From the NCBI GenBank assembly GCA_025548565.1, contig JAJLPB010000007.1, positions 124,001 through 188,000 on the forward strand: 64,000 nt of DNA, in the 5' to 3' direction. Position numbers and translations under genes: made by a program. This DNA is from Rugamonas sp. A1-17. GTDB taxonomy: Bacteria; Pseudomonadota; Gammaproteobacteria; Burkholderiales; Burkholderiaceae_D. The stretch's first letter is position 1; each line of letters starts with the position of its first letter. The notes below the pieces were generated by a model, which did not search any database, was not told the origin of the DNA, and saw nothing but the letters and a program-made list of their open reading frames with translations. Positions 43,737-53,407 of the stretch are shown in pieces.

Positions 43737-44651
43737 TTATAACTGCGGCACATTCCAGTGATGCGAGGCGGCAAACTCCTGCAGGAAGGCGACAAAGCTC
43801 TCGGCGGCGGGGGACAGCGCCCGCGCGCTGCGCGTGTAGACGAAGAAGCGCCGCGTCAGCGCCGGCGATTCCAGCGTCCGCATCTGCAGGCCATACAGCT
43901 GCACCATCTTTTCCGCGTACGGCAGGCAGACCGTGATGCCCAGCCGCGCGTGCACCATGGCCAGCGCCGTCGTCATGAAGGTCACCTCGTTGTACGGATT
44001 TAGCGACTGCTCGCGGAACGAGGCGTGCATGTCGCGCAACAGCCGCTCGGTGAACTGGCCCTGCAGCGAGATCACCGGGAACTCGTTGACGTCGGCCCAG
44101 GTGATGCGCTTGCGCCGCTCCAGCGGATGGCCGGGCGGATACACCACCACGAACGGCATCTCGAACAGCGGCTGCGCCTCGATCTCGGCGGTGGTGTCGC
44201 GGTCCGGGCCGATGCCGAAGTCCGCCTCGCCGCTGAACACGCGCGCCGAGACCATCTCCACCGGACTGTCGGCCAGCCACACCTGCACGTCCGGATAGCG
44301 CGCCTTGTAGGCGGCGATCACCTCCGGAATGAGCGTGCAGGACAGCATCTGCGGCGCGGCCACCCGCACCGATCCCTGCTTGAGCGCCTTGCGGTTGGCA
44401 ATGTCGGCCATGGCGCGGTCCAGGTCCTGCAGCATCTTCTCGAACAGCGGCGTGAGCTCGCGGCCGATTTCCGACAGCTGCGCCTTGCGGGTGGTACGCT
44501 CGACCACGCGCACCCCCAGCATCTGCTCCAGCTCCTTGATCTGCCCGCTGAGCGCGGATTGCGTCACATTGAGGTGCTCGGCGGCCAGCGTAAAGCTGCC
44601 GGTCTTGGCGAGCGCCACCAGGGCGCGCATCTGGCGCAAGCTAGGATTCAT
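43737..44651 (-). CDS. LysR-family regulator of the aromatic-catabolism operon
   Basis: A 304-residue LTTR. The N-terminal HTH (FTLAAEHLNVTQSALSGQIK) and wing-linker helix are typical, and the effector domain follows from about residue 90. The start MNPSLRQMRALVALAK at 44651 is chosen because the HTH begins within 20 residues as usual; the frame extends 29 codons upstream. It is divergent from the VOC-FAH-MFS-MaiA operon across 89 bp, the classical arrangement in which the regulator activates the divergent catabolic genes in response to a pathway compound. Confidence 0.92.
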   Translation of the reverse strand: MNPSLRQMRALVALAKTGSFTLAAEHLNVTQSALSGQIKELEQMLGVRVVERTTRKAQLSEIGRELTPLFEKMLQDLDRAMADIANRKALKQGSVRVAAPQMLSCTLIPEVIAAYKARYPDVQVWLADSPVEMVSARVFSGEADFGIGPDRDTTAEIEAQPLFEMPFVVVYPPGHPLERRKRITWADVNEFPVISLQGQFTERLLRDMHASFREQSLNPYNEVTFMTTALAMVHARLGITVCLPYAEKMVQLYGLQMRTLESPALTRRFFVYTRSARALSPAAESFVAFLQEFAASHHWNVPQL

Positions 44652-44740
44652 CGGGAAACCTGATAAGTGAGCTGAAAAATACAATTTATATGATATCTGA
44701 AATTCGCATTTAATGTGCCATGCCCTTGTTGGAGACAAAC

Positions 44741-45277
44741 ATGAAAATCAAGCAAATACACCACGTGGCCTACCGCTGCATCGACGCCAAGCAGACCGTC
44801 GAGTGGTACGTCAAACACCTGAACATGGACTTCGTGCTGGCCATCGCCGAAGACGAAGTGCCGTCCACCAAAGCGCCGGACCCGTACATGCACGTCTTCC
44901 TGGACGCCGGCCACGGCAACGTGCTGGCCTTCTTCGAGCTGCCGACCCAGGCGCCGATGGACCGCGACCACAACACCCCGGCCTGGGTGCAGCACCTGGC
45001 GATGGAAGTGGAGAGCATGGAAGAACTGCTGGCCGCCAAGGAGCGCCTGGAGGCCGCCGGCATCAGCGTGATAGGCCCGATCAACCACACCATCTTCAAG
45101 TCGATCTACTTCTTCGACCCGAACGGCCACCGCCTCGAACTGGCCGTCAACACCGGCACGCCGGAGATGATGCAGCGCCTCGACGCCGTCAAATGGGAAA
45201 TGCTGGAAGAGTGGTCGCAGACCCGCAAGGCACCCAAGCACGCCGCCTGGATGCACGCGCCGGAGGTGAAGGCATGA
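44741..45277 (+). CDS. VOC-superfamily protein of aromatic-degradation operon
   Basis: A 178-residue single-domain vicinal-oxygen-chelate (glyoxalase/dioxygenase fold) protein. Likely metal ligands are a His in IKQIHHVAYR, a His in WVQHLAMEVES and a Glu in GHRLELAVNTG, the usual VOC His-His-Glu set. Start at 44741 follows TTGGAGAC. It is the first gene of an operon for a fumarylacetoacetate-type pathway, so it may be an extradiol dioxygenase that opens a hydroquinone- or gentisate-like ring, or an isomerase. Its size is that of small VOC dioxygenases rather than two-domain catechol enzymes. Its last bases overlap the next start (ATGA). Exact substrate unknown. Confidence 0.8.
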   Translation: MKIKQIHHVAYRCIDAKQTVEWYVKHLNMDFVLAIAEDEVPSTKAPDPYMHVFLDAGHGNVLAFFELPTQAPMDRDHNTPAWVQHLAMEVESMEELLAAKERLEAAGISVIGPINHTIFKSIYFFDPNGHRLELAVNTGTPEMMQRLDAVKWEMLEEWSQTRKAPKHAAWMHAPEVKA

Positions 45278-46296
45278 AGCTCGCGACACTGAAAGACGGC
45301 AGCCGCGATGGCCGCCTGGTGGTCGTCAGCCGAGACCTGTCGCGCTACCAGCACGTACCGAAAATCTCCGCCACGCTGCAGCACGCGCTGGACAACTGGG
45401 AGCTGGTGTCGCCGGCGCTGGAACAAGTCTACGTATCGCTGAACGCCGGCGACGCGGTCGACACCCACCCGTTCGACCAGCAGTACTGCCACTCGCCGCT
45501 GCCGCGCGCCTACCAATGGGCCGACGGCTCGGCCTACATCAACCACGTTGAGCTGGTGCGCAAGGCGCGCAACGCCGAAGTGCCGGCCTCCTTCTACACC
45601 GACCCGCTGATGTACCAGGGCGGCTCCGACAGCTTCATCGGCCCGCGCGATCCGATCTTCGCGCTGTCCGAAGAGTGGGGCATCGACCTCGAGGCCGAAG
45701 TGGCCGTCATCACCGGCGACGTGCGCATGGGCGCCAGCGCCGCCGACTGCGCCAAGGCGATCCGCCTGGTCATGCTGGTCAACGATGTCTCGCTGCGCAA
45801 CCTGATCCCGAACGAACTGGCCAAGGGCTTCGGCTTCTTCCAGTCGAAAGCCGCCAGCGCCTTCTCGCCGGTGGCCGTCACGCCGGACGAACTGGGCGCG
45901 CGCTGGGCCGACACCAAGCTGCACCTGCCGCTGCTGGTTGACTTGAATAAGCAGCCATTCGGCAAGCCGAACGCCGGCGAGGACATGACCTTCAACTTCG
46001 CGCAACTGGTGGCGCATGCCGCCGCCACGCGCGAACTGGCGGCCGGCACCATCATCGGTTCCGGCACCGTGTCGAACAAGCAGGGCAGCCTGCATGGATC
46101 GAGCATCGCCAACGGCGGTGTGGGCTACTGCTGCCTGGCCGAAGTGCGCATGTACGAGACCATCGAAAGCGGCAAGCCGCAGACCGGCTTCCTCAAGTTC
46201 GGCGACAGCGTGCGGATCGAGATGAAGGACGAGCAGGGCGCCAGCATCTTCGGCGCCATCGAGCAAACCGTCACGCATTACAAAGAGCGCAGCTAA
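45274..46296 (+). CDS. Fumarylacetoacetate hydrolase-family protein
   Basis: A 340-residue protein with an N-terminal FAA_hydro_N_2-like domain (TLKDGSRDGRLVVVSRDLSR) and a catalytic FAH fold (about 90-340). Metal-binding residues are expected in DLEAEVAVITGDVRMG and MLVNDVSLRN; TIIGSGTVSNK is a family landmark. In the pathway it would hydrolyse the fumaroyl intermediate made by the adjacent MaiA-like isomerase, releasing fumarate and a short ketoacid. Shorter than the 420-residue fumarylacetoacetase of the homogentisate route, so pathway assignment stays open. Starts by a 4-base overlap with the VOC gene. Confidence 0.87.
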   Translation: MKLATLKDGSRDGRLVVVSRDLSRYQHVPKISATLQHALDNWELVSPALEQVYVSLNAGDAVDTHPFDQQYCHSPLPRAYQWADGSAYINHVELVRKARNAEVPASFYTDPLMYQGGSDSFIGPRDPIFALSEEWGIDLEAEVAVITGDVRMGASAADCAKAIRLVMLVNDVSLRNLIPNELAKGFGFFQSKAASAFSPVAVTPDELGARWADTKLHLPLLVDLNKQPFGKPNAGEDMTFNFAQLVAHAAATRELAAGTIIGSGTVSNKQGSLHGSSIANGGVGYCCLAEVRMYETIESGKPQTGFLKFGDSVRIEMKDEQGASIFGAIEQTVTHYKERS

Positions 46297-46324
46297 AGCG
46301 CCGGCGAGGCAGGAGGAGACAAAG

Positions 46325-47662
46325 ATGGAACAACAAGTAGATATCCCCGCACTCATCGACAAGAGCAAGATCGGCGCCTTCCAGATCGGCGTCTATGTGC
46401 TGTGCGGCCTGTGCATCCTGATGGACGGCTTCGACGTGCAGGCGATGGGCTATGTGGCGCCGGCCATCATCCAGGAATGGCATGTCAGCAAAGCCAGTCT
46501 CGGACCGGTGTTCGGCGCCGGCCTGTTTGGCATGCTGGTCGGCTCGCTGGTGTTCAGCGTGATGGCCGACAAAATCGGCCGCCGTCCGGTGCTGATCGGC
46601 GCCACCATGTTCTTCTCGGTCTGCATGCTGCTCACGCCATCGTGCACCACGCTCGAACAGCTGCAGTGGCTGCGCTTCGTCACCGGCATCGGCCTGGGCG
46701 CCATCATGCCCAACGTGATGGCGCTGGCCGGCGAGTACAGTCCGGTGCGTAGCCGCGTCACCTTGATGATGCTGGTCTCCTGCGGCTTCACCGTGGGCGC
46801 CGTGGTCGGCGGCCTGGCTTCCGCCGCGCTGATTCCGTCGTATGGCTGGCAATCGGTGTTCTACGTCGGCGGCGCCATGCCGCTGGCGATCGGCGTGCTG
46901 ATGATCTTCATGCTGCCCGAGTCGATGCAGTACGTGGTCCTGAGCGGCAAGCGCGTCGAACGCGTGGCGCAATGGCTACGCCGCATCGATCCATCGGCGC
47001 CCGTGCATGCGGACAGCCGCTACCTGGTGCACGAGAAGTCCGGCAAGCGCGGCTCGGTGGCGGAGCTGTTCCGCGAAGGCCGCGCGCGCACCACAGTGCT
47101 GCTTTGGCTGGTCAACTTCCTCAACCTGCTCAACCTGTACTTCTTATCGAACTGGCTGCCGACCATCCTCAAGGGCGCGGGCCTGTCGACCAGCATGGCG
47201 GTATTGGCCGGCACCATCCTGCCGGTCGGCGGCACCATCGGCACGCTGATGATGGGCCGGATGATCGACCGCTCCAGCTTCCGCAGCGTGCTGATACCGG
47301 GCTTCCTGGTGGCTGGCGTGGCGATTGTGCTGATCGGCCGTCCGGAAGCGTCGCTGGCCTTCCTGTGCCTGGCGATCCTGGTGGCGGGCTTCTGCATCGT
47401 CGGCGGCCAGCCCGCCGTCAATGCGCTGGCGGCCAACTACTATCCGACCACGCTGCGGTCCACCGGCATCGGCTGGAGCCTCGGCGTGGGCCGGGTCGGC
47501 TCCATCATCGGGCCGGTGCTGGGCGGTGAGCTGATACGCATGAATTGGCCGAACAGCACGATCTTCGTGATCGCCGCCGTGCCGGCGCTGCTGTCGGCTG
47601 TCATGCTTTGGTTGATGGCGCCACCGCAGCCGGCCGCAATTTTAGAACGAGATTTCGCATGA
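46325..47662 (+). CDS. Aromatic acid:H+ symporter (AAHS family MFS)
   Basis: A 445-residue, 12-TM inner-membrane transporter. AAHS features are the TM1 motif LMDGFDVQAM (DGFD) and the loop 2-3 motif ADKIGRRPVLIG; PESMQYVV follows TM6. Close relatives import 4-hydroxybenzoate, gentisate or 3-hydroxyphenylpropionate by proton symport, so it probably brings in the aromatic acid degraded by the operon. The RBS is AGGAGG before the ATG, and it overlaps maiA by 4 bases. Confidence 0.93.
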   Translation: MEQQVDIPALIDKSKIGAFQIGVYVLCGLCILMDGFDVQAMGYVAPAIIQEWHVSKASLGPVFGAGLFGMLVGSLVFSVMADKIGRRPVLIGATMFFSVCMLLTPSCTTLEQLQWLRFVTGIGLGAIMPNVMALAGEYSPVRSRVTLMMLVSCGFTVGAVVGGLASAALIPSYGWQSVFYVGGAMPLAIGVLMIFMLPESMQYVVLSGKRVERVAQWLRRIDPSAPVHADSRYLVHEKSGKRGSVAELFREGRARTTVLLWLVNFLNLLNLYFLSNWLPTILKGAGLSTSMAVLAGTILPVGGTIGTLMMGRMIDRSSFRSVLIPGFLVAGVAIVLIGRPEASLAFLCLAILVAGFCIVGGQPAVNALAANYYPTTLRSTGIGWSLGVGRVGSIIGPVLGGELIRMNWPNSTIFVIAAVPALLSAVMLWLMAPPQPAAILERDFA

Positions 47663-48303
47663 AGCTTTACACCTACTTCCGCAGTTCCGCCGCCTACCGC
47701 GTGCGCATTGCGTTGAACCTCAAAGGCCTGGCTTACGATGCCGTGCCGGTTCATTTGCTGCGCGACGGCGGCGAGCAGCTTACCGACAGCTACCGCGCGC
47801 TCAATCCATCGGCGCTGCTGCCAACGCTGGACGACGACGGCAGCGTGATCGGCCAGTCGCTGGCCATCATCGAGTACCTGGAGGAGACGCGCCCGCAAGC
47901 GCCGCTGCTGCCTTCCGGCACGGCCGACCGCGCCCGCGTGCGCGCGCTGGCGCTGACGGTGGCCGCCGACACCCACCCGCTGGGCAACCTGCGTGTGCTG
48001 AAGTACCTGAAGGGACAGCTGAAGGTGAGTGAGGAGGTCAAGCTGGAATGGCAGCAGCACTGGCTGCAGCTTGGCCTGGCCACGCTGGAACGCATGCTGG
48101 CCGACGACCCGCGCACCGGCCGCTACTGCCACGGCGACACGCCGACGCTGGCCGATTGCTGCCTGGTGCCGCAAGTCTTCAGCGCCCAGCGCTTCGGCGT
48201 GGACATGACGCCGTATCCGACCGTCATGCGCATCCACGCCGCCTGCAACGAGCTGCCCGCCTTCCAGCAGGCGCACCCGTCGCGGCAGCCGGACGCCGAA
48301 TAG
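47659..48303 (+). CDS. maiA: Maleylacetoacetate / maleylpyruvate isomerase (zeta-class GST)
   Basis: A 214-residue glutathione-dependent isomerase. The zeta-class signature is RSSAAYRVRIALNLKG (the catalytic SSAA/CxxxCxx-type loop near the glutathione thiol), with NPSALLPTLDDDGSVIGQSLAIIEYLE in the thioredoxin-like domain and a helical C-terminal domain. It converts the cis ring-fission product to the trans (fumaroyl) isomer that the FAH-family protein then hydrolyses. Start overlaps the transporter stop, so the four genes form a tight operon. Symbol is by family; maleylpyruvate is an equally possible substrate. Confidence 0.9.
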   Translation: MKLYTYFRSSAAYRVRIALNLKGLAYDAVPVHLLRDGGEQLTDSYRALNPSALLPTLDDDGSVIGQSLAIIEYLEETRPQAPLLPSGTADRARVRALALTVAADTHPLGNLRVLKYLKGQLKVSEEVKLEWQQHWLQLGLATLERMLADDPRTGRYCHGDTPTLADCCLVPQVFSAQRFGVDMTPYPTVMRIHAACNELPAFQQAHPSRQPDAE

Positions 48304-48326
48304 GCGCCGGCGGGATCGCGGCAGGA

Positions 48327-50369
48327 TCAGAAGCGGGTAGTCAGCGTCACACTCGCGTTGCGCGGCGCGCCCGGCTGGATCTGCACGTTGTTGATGGCCG
48401 ACTCATAGAAGCGCGCATTGCCGACATTGTTCAACTTGACCCGCACCTCATACTGCCTGGCGCGATAGATGAGCGCCGCATCCACGCGGACGTAGCCGGG
48501 CAGCCGAACGGTATTGTCGGACAGCGCGAACTGGTCGCCGCTGAGAATCGCACCCACGCCCGCGCTCCATGCGCCGCCCAGTTCCTGGTCCACCCACAGC
48601 GACGCGCGCTGGCGCGGCGTCATCTCCGCCCGGTTGCCGCTCGGGATATCGTTGGACGCCACGATGCGCGCGTTGTTGTAGGTGTAGGACGCGTTCAGGC
48701 GACCACCTTGCCACAGCGCGCCTTGCAGCTCAAGCTCCACGCCCTCGTTGCGCTGCTTGCCGACCTGCAGCTGGCGCAGGCCGGCCGGATCGGTCGGGTC
48801 CAGCGTCAACTGGTTGCGCTGTTCGATGCGGAACAGCGCTGCGGTGGTGGAGATGCGACCACCCAGCCACTCCTGCTTGTAGCCCACTTCCTGCAAATCC
48901 GTCTGCAGCGGTTTGACTTGCGACAGCGGCGTGCTGCCGGTGTAAAGCAGGTCGCCGCCGCCGGGCTGCGACGAGCGGCTCAGGTTCAGATACCACGATT
49001 GTCCATCGACCGGCTGGTACACCACGCCCGCGCGCGGCGAGACCACGTTGTCGGTGCGCTCGCTGAACACTTTGGTCAGGCGGTTGGTCTGCTCCTGCTG
49101 GAAGCGGTCGAAGCGCACGCCCGCCAGCGCCTTCCACTGCGGCGCGATGGTGATCTGGTCCTGCAGGTACAGCGCCTGCGTCTTGGCCGTGAAGCCGTTG
49201 TTCAGCGCCACCGGCAGGGCGCCCAGATTCGGCGCCGGCAGCACATGCTGTGGCGCGTACAGGTTCACCGGCAAGCCGATGCCGGTCTGCGCGGTGACGA
49301 CGTCGCGCTTCTGGTCCGACAGCTCCACACCGGCCAGCAGCGCGTGCTGGTCCAGGGTGTACGCCAACTCGGTCTGGTTGATCAGGTTGCGCTGCGTCTG
49401 CGGGAAGTAGGTGATCTGGCGCGACACGGTGTTGTCCGCGTTGACGCGGCGGTTGCGGGTGTTCACGCCTTCAAGTTCGGTGCGGCTGTACTGGAAGGTG
49501 TTCTCCAGTTTCAGGCGGTCGTTGAAACGGTGTTCCAGTTTGACCCTAGCCATGTCGCTGTCGGTGCTGGTGTAGTCGTAGCTCTCGCCGTAGAAGGTCG
49601 ATGGCGGCACCGCCACCGGGCGGCCCGCCAGCGATGGCACGCCGCGATCCGGCGTGCGGTCCTCGCGCTGCACCTCGGCCTGCAGCAGCAGCGAAGTGGC
49701 CGGCGACAGTGCAAACTTCACCGAGGGCGCCAGCAGCTTGCGCGTATGTTCGACCACGTCGCGATAGCTGTCGCCGCTGTCGTACACGGCGATCAGGCGG
49801 CCGTTGATGGTATCGTTCAGCGCACCGCCGGCATCGACGCTCACACGCCGCTCGTTGTCTGACCCAAACGTGGCCGAGACTTCGGTTTCCTGCTTGGCGC
49901 GCGGCTGCTTGCTGACACGGTTGATCAGGCCACCGGCCGAGCCGCGTCCATACAGCGCCGCCGCCGCGCCCTTGATCACTTCGATCTTCTCGACCGTCGC
50001 CAGATCGCGCGAATACAGCGTGTCATCGCGCACGCCATCGAGGCTGGTGTCGCGCAGCGAGTAGAAGCCGCGGATATAGAACTCGTCGCGGCGGCCTTCG
50101 CCCTGGCCGGCCACCACGCTGCTGACGTAATCCAGCGCATCCTTGCTGGTCAGCGCGGCGCGGTTGCGCAGATTTTCCTGGGTCACCACGCTGACCGATT
50201 GCGGCGCGTCGAGCAGGCTGCCCTGGGCCTTGATGCCGCTGGCGCCGGCGGCCAGGCCGTCGCTGGCGCCGGTGACGGTCACCTGCTGCATGGTTTGGAT
50301 ATCCTCCGCCTGCGCGGAGAAGACGAGACCTGCCAGCAGCAGGGGTAATGGTTTCAGAACGGTTTTCAT
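48327..50369 (-). CDS. TonB-dependent siderophore receptor
   Basis: A 680-residue outer-membrane receptor. Signal peptide (LPLLLAGLVFSAQA), a TonB-box-like MQQVTVTGASDG, the plug with QSVSVVTQENLRN and EVIKGAAAALYGRGSAGGLI (a siderophore-receptor pattern), and a barrel ending in NASVTLTTRF. It follows the last NIS synthetase gene by 18 bp, so it is the last gene of the Fur-controlled siderophore operon and should import the ferric form of that product. Confidence 0.93.
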   Translation of the reverse strand: MKTVLKPLPLLLAGLVFSAQAEDIQTMQQVTVTGASDGLAAGASGIKAQGSLLDAPQSVSVVTQENLRNRAALTSKDALDYVSSVVAGQGEGRRDEFYIRGFYSLRDTSLDGVRDDTLYSRDLATVEKIEVIKGAAAALYGRGSAGGLINRVSKQPRAKQETEVSATFGSDNERRVSVDAGGALNDTINGRLIAVYDSGDSYRDVVEHTRKLLAPSVKFALSPATSLLLQAEVQREDRTPDRGVPSLAGRPVAVPPSTFYGESYDYTSTDSDMARVKLEHRFNDRLKLENTFQYSRTELEGVNTRNRRVNADNTVSRQITYFPQTQRNLINQTELAYTLDQHALLAGVELSDQKRDVVTAQTGIGLPVNLYAPQHVLPAPNLGALPVALNNGFTAKTQALYLQDQITIAPQWKALAGVRFDRFQQEQTNRLTKVFSERTDNVVSPRAGVVYQPVDGQSWYLNLSRSSQPGGGDLLYTGSTPLSQVKPLQTDLQEVGYKQEWLGGRISTTAALFRIEQRNQLTLDPTDPAGLRQLQVGKQRNEGVELELQGALWQGGRLNASYTYNNARIVASNDIPSGNRAEMTPRQRASLWVDQELGGAWSAGVGAILSGDQFALSDNTVRLPGYVRVDAALIYRARQYEVRVKLNNVGNARFYESAINNVQIQPGAPRNASVTLTTRF

Positions 50370-50387
50370 TGTTTTGGAGAGCTGTCG

Positions 50388-52211
50388 TTATAAAGATGCC
50401 GCCGCGCCGTTGACGACGCCGAGCGGGTGATACAGGGGGAGGTAGCTGGCCTGGCGGTCGGCCTGGCGCAGGAAGCGCGTCAGCAGATTGCCCTTGGCCG
50501 GCAGTGGCTCGCCCGCCAGCAGCCCCTGGATGCGGCGGCTGGCGAACGGATTGGGGTACTTCGCCAGGTAGTCCTGCAGCGTATTGCGCAGCACTCCCCA
50601 CAGGCTGAGGTACAGCGTGTGGTTGCCGTTGGCGATGCTGGCGATGACCTCGCACAGGTTGTTGACGAACAGGCAGTAGCCGATGCGTATCCAGGCCCGT
50701 TCATCGGTGCAGCACAACGCCGACAGCGTGCCGGCCTCCAGCTGCATGGCGCGGGCCAGCGCCTGCGCCTGCGGCGCGAGCCGCGTCAGTTCCAGGTCGC
50801 GCAGGATGAAGTGGCTGGGCGCACCTTCCTCGTCAAGTCCGACGACCGTGTTCTGCATGTGCGGCTCGAACGCCACGCCGTATTCGAACAGCAGGTACAG
50901 GATAGGATGCACCGCGGTTTCCGCATAGCGTGCGAACCAGCCGCGCGCCGCCTGCTCCAGCGTATAACCACGATGCAGCGCATAGCGCTCGATCTGGGCG
51001 AAGACGCGCTTGCGTCCATGCTCGCCGTTGCCGAACAAGGCGGCGCAAACGATCGGCCGCACGCCCTGTTGCAGCAGGCCCGCCACGCCCTCGCGCAGCA
51101 GCACGCCGAAGCCGTTGGCCAGTTCCGGATCGGCGCCGGGCAGGTCGACCGTGGCGTAGGCCTGTTCCTCAAGCACGCGGAAGCCGGGGAAGCGGCTTTG
51201 CATATCGGCCTGCATGGTGCGGTACAGCCGCGTGCCGGTCAACGCGCTTTGCAGTTCGTGGCGGGCGTTGTTGCGGATGCAGTTGGTGATGCGCATATTC
51301 AGCGACAGCTTGACGAAGGACGCCGCGTCCTCGGCCAGCAGCGTGCGCACCGACGCCGTTGGATGGAAATGGCGGCCATGGGGGCCGAGGTCGATGATCT
51401 CGCCGCTGCGCAGGGCGCTGGCGATGCGCGGCTGGCGGCGCATCCAGCCGGCCTGCCATGGGTGCAGCGGCAGGATTGCACCGTTTTCACCGGATTGCAG
51501 GCCATGTGCGCCGAGCTTTTGCAGCGCGCCCGCGTCGATGCTGTCGCTCAGCAGCCACTCCCGCGGAAGCTGGAAGTAGTGCAGGCGCATGCTGGTCTTG
51601 TGCTCCGGCGAATAGTCGCGCTGCTCGGCGGGCGACCAGTCGGAGCGGCTTTTCGGCGCCGGATGGAAGGGATGGCCGGTCAGCAGCCCTTGTTCGCTTT
51701 CGATATAGGCCAGCAGCGGCGTGGCGTTCGCTGCGGCGGCCGGCGGTGCCGGCGCCGGGCGGCGGTCCATCACGTCCTGCATGGTGGCGATGCTGTCGCC
51801 GATCTGCTGCAGCAGTTCGTCGTTGAACGGTGTGGCTGCGCGGCGCGACAGGTCCTCGATGATCAGGCTCGCCAGTTCCCGCCAGCCGGCGTCACGCCAG
51901 GCCTCCTGTCCTTTGCGCAGGTAGACGCCGGTGGTGTAGTCGAAATTGGCGGTGGCCGATACGTGCAGCACGCCCACGCACAACTGGCTACCCACGCGCG
52001 GCAGGGCGATTTCAAGCACCTGGCCGCGATAAGCGTCAGGCATCGCCGGATGCCCGTTGCGGCCGGCCGGCAGCACGGCCAGCGTGTGCTCCTGCATGGC
52101 CACCTCCCGCGCATAGCAGTTGATCAGCAGGCGGCCATGCTGGCGTTCGGCGAAGCTCTCGGTATCGGGAGGCGCGGGCTGCAGATGCCTGGATAACATC
52201 GGTGAGTTCAT
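50388..52211 (-). CDS. IucA/IucC NIS siderophore synthetase (second)
   Basis: A 607-residue NRPS-independent siderophore synthetase that activates a carboxylate as acyl-AMP and joins it to an amine. Landmarks are TGHPFHPAPKSRSDWS, LPLHPWQAGWM, FVKLSLNMRITNCIRNN and HMQNTVVGLDEEG. The start at 52211 (MNSPMLSRHL) is fixed by GGAG upstream and by the ATGA overlap with the MFS gene stop; a longer frame reads from 52223. A paralogue is the first gene of the operon, so the pair may act in succession on citrate and an amine. Confidence 0.93.
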   Translation of the reverse strand: MNSPMLSRHLQPAPPDTESFAERQHGRLLINCYAREVAMQEHTLAVLPAGRNGHPAMPDAYRGQVLEIALPRVGSQLCVGVLHVSATANFDYTTGVYLRKGQEAWRDAGWRELASLIIEDLSRRAATPFNDELLQQIGDSIATMQDVMDRRPAPAPPAAAANATPLLAYIESEQGLLTGHPFHPAPKSRSDWSPAEQRDYSPEHKTSMRLHYFQLPREWLLSDSIDAGALQKLGAHGLQSGENGAILPLHPWQAGWMRRQPRIASALRSGEIIDLGPHGRHFHPTASVRTLLAEDAASFVKLSLNMRITNCIRNNARHELQSALTGTRLYRTMQADMQSRFPGFRVLEEQAYATVDLPGADPELANGFGVLLREGVAGLLQQGVRPIVCAALFGNGEHGRKRVFAQIERYALHRGYTLEQAARGWFARYAETAVHPILYLLFEYGVAFEPHMQNTVVGLDEEGAPSHFILRDLELTRLAPQAQALARAMQLEAGTLSALCCTDERAWIRIGYCLFVNNLCEVIASIANGNHTLYLSLWGVLRNTLQDYLAKYPNPFASRRIQGLLAGEPLPAKGNLLTRFLRQADRQASYLPLYHPLGVVNGAAASL

Positions 52212-53407
52212 AGCAGTCTCCATTTCAGTGAAATAAACAGCGCGGCGACGACGGCGGTTCCCAGCCAGAGCGGTGCGGCATAGCCGAGCGATGGCGCCAG
52301 CAGGCTAGCCAGCAGGCCGGCGCTGACGGCGCCCCATTTGTTGGCCCCTTCCAGGCTGCCGAAGTGGCGGCCGGCGCGGGCGAGGGTAGAGGTGGCGGCG
52401 GCCAGCGCGTTGATGGCGAGGTAGGCGCCGGTCATGCCGACGCCCATCAGGACGCGGCCCGCCAGCAGCGCCGGCAGCGCATCGGCCAGCGCCTGCAGCA
52501 GCAGGCCTGCGCTGGTCAGCGCGGCGTACCATCCCAGCGCGGCGCGGGCGTTAGCGTGACCGAGCTTGCGGCCCAACGGCCATGCCAGCAGCAGGAACAA
52601 AGCGTGCGGCAGGCCGAACATCATGCCGGCCGTGGCGGCGCCGATCTGCAGCCGGTGCGCGAGATCGCTGACGAAGTAGGGATAGGACAGGACGGTGCCG
52701 ATGGCGAACAGCGCCTGCAGCCGGTACAGGTTGACGGCGCTGACGCCGCAGCTGCCGGCTTCCTCGTCGCCGGACGGTGCGTGGGCACTGGCGGATGCGG
52801 GGGCAGGCTTGCGCGGCGCGCCGGCGTCCGGCGAGAAGTACAGCACCACGCAGGCGACGCCGGGGAACAATGCCAGGTACAGGAACAGCTGCAGCATGTT
52901 GGCGTGTCCGCTCATCATGCCGATCAGCGCCGGGCCGGCGAACAAGGCGGTTCTCGCCGAAGCCTGCATCACGCCGAGCAGTGTCGCCAGCCGCGCAGGC
53001 GGCAGCTGTTCCGCCAGATACGCGTTGGATGCGGAGAAGGTCCCGCCCAGCAGCCCTTGCAGTATCAGGCCCAGTGCGAATTCCAGCGGCGTGCGCGCCA
53101 GGCCGGTGAGGATGAAGCTGAGGCACAAGCCGGCGTGCGCCCGCATCAGCGAGGCGCGGCGGCCGATGCGGTCGGCCAGCCGCCCCCATGCCGGATTGGC
53201 GATGGCCGCGGCCAGCGTCGGCAGCGTGAAGTACCAGCCGGCCAGCGCCGCCGATGGCGCGTTCGCAGGGAAGCTCGATTCCAGGATCTGCCCATAAAAC
53301 GGCGGCATGCACAGGGCTGCGAGCGCCGCGCCGAAGTGGCCGGCGACGGTGATCGCCACCGCGCGCGTCGCCCCGGCTGGCCGCGATGCGGCTTGCGCAA
53401 CGCTCAT
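52208..53407 (-). CDS. MFS exporter, probably for the siderophore
   Basis: A 399-residue, about 12-TM major facilitator. GRLADRIGRRASLMRAHAGL is the conserved loop 2-3 motif, and there is a Pro/Ala-rich cytoplasmic loop in the middle (PASASAHAPSGDEE). The start at 53407 (MSVAQAA) overlaps the stop of the upstream synthetase by 4 bases, and its own stop overlaps the next synthetase by 4, so translation is coupled throughout. Located between two NIS synthetases, it most likely secretes their product. Confidence 0.88.
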   Translation of the reverse strand: MSVAQAASRPAGATRAVAITVAGHFGAALAALCMPPFYGQILESSFPANAPSAALAGWYFTLPTLAAAIANPAWGRLADRIGRRASLMRAHAGLCLSFILTGLARTPLEFALGLILQGLLGGTFSASNAYLAEQLPPARLATLLGVMQASARTALFAGPALIGMMSGHANMLQLFLYLALFPGVACVVLYFSPDAGAPRKPAPASASAHAPSGDEEAGSCGVSAVNLYRLQALFAIGTVLSYPYFVSDLAHRLQIGAATAGMMFGLPHALFLLLAWPLGRKLGHANARAALGWYAALTSAGLLLQALADALPALLAGRVLMGVGMTGAYLAINALAAATSTLARAGRHFGSLEGANKWGAVSAGLLASLLAPSLGYAAPLWLGTAVVAALFISLKWRLL

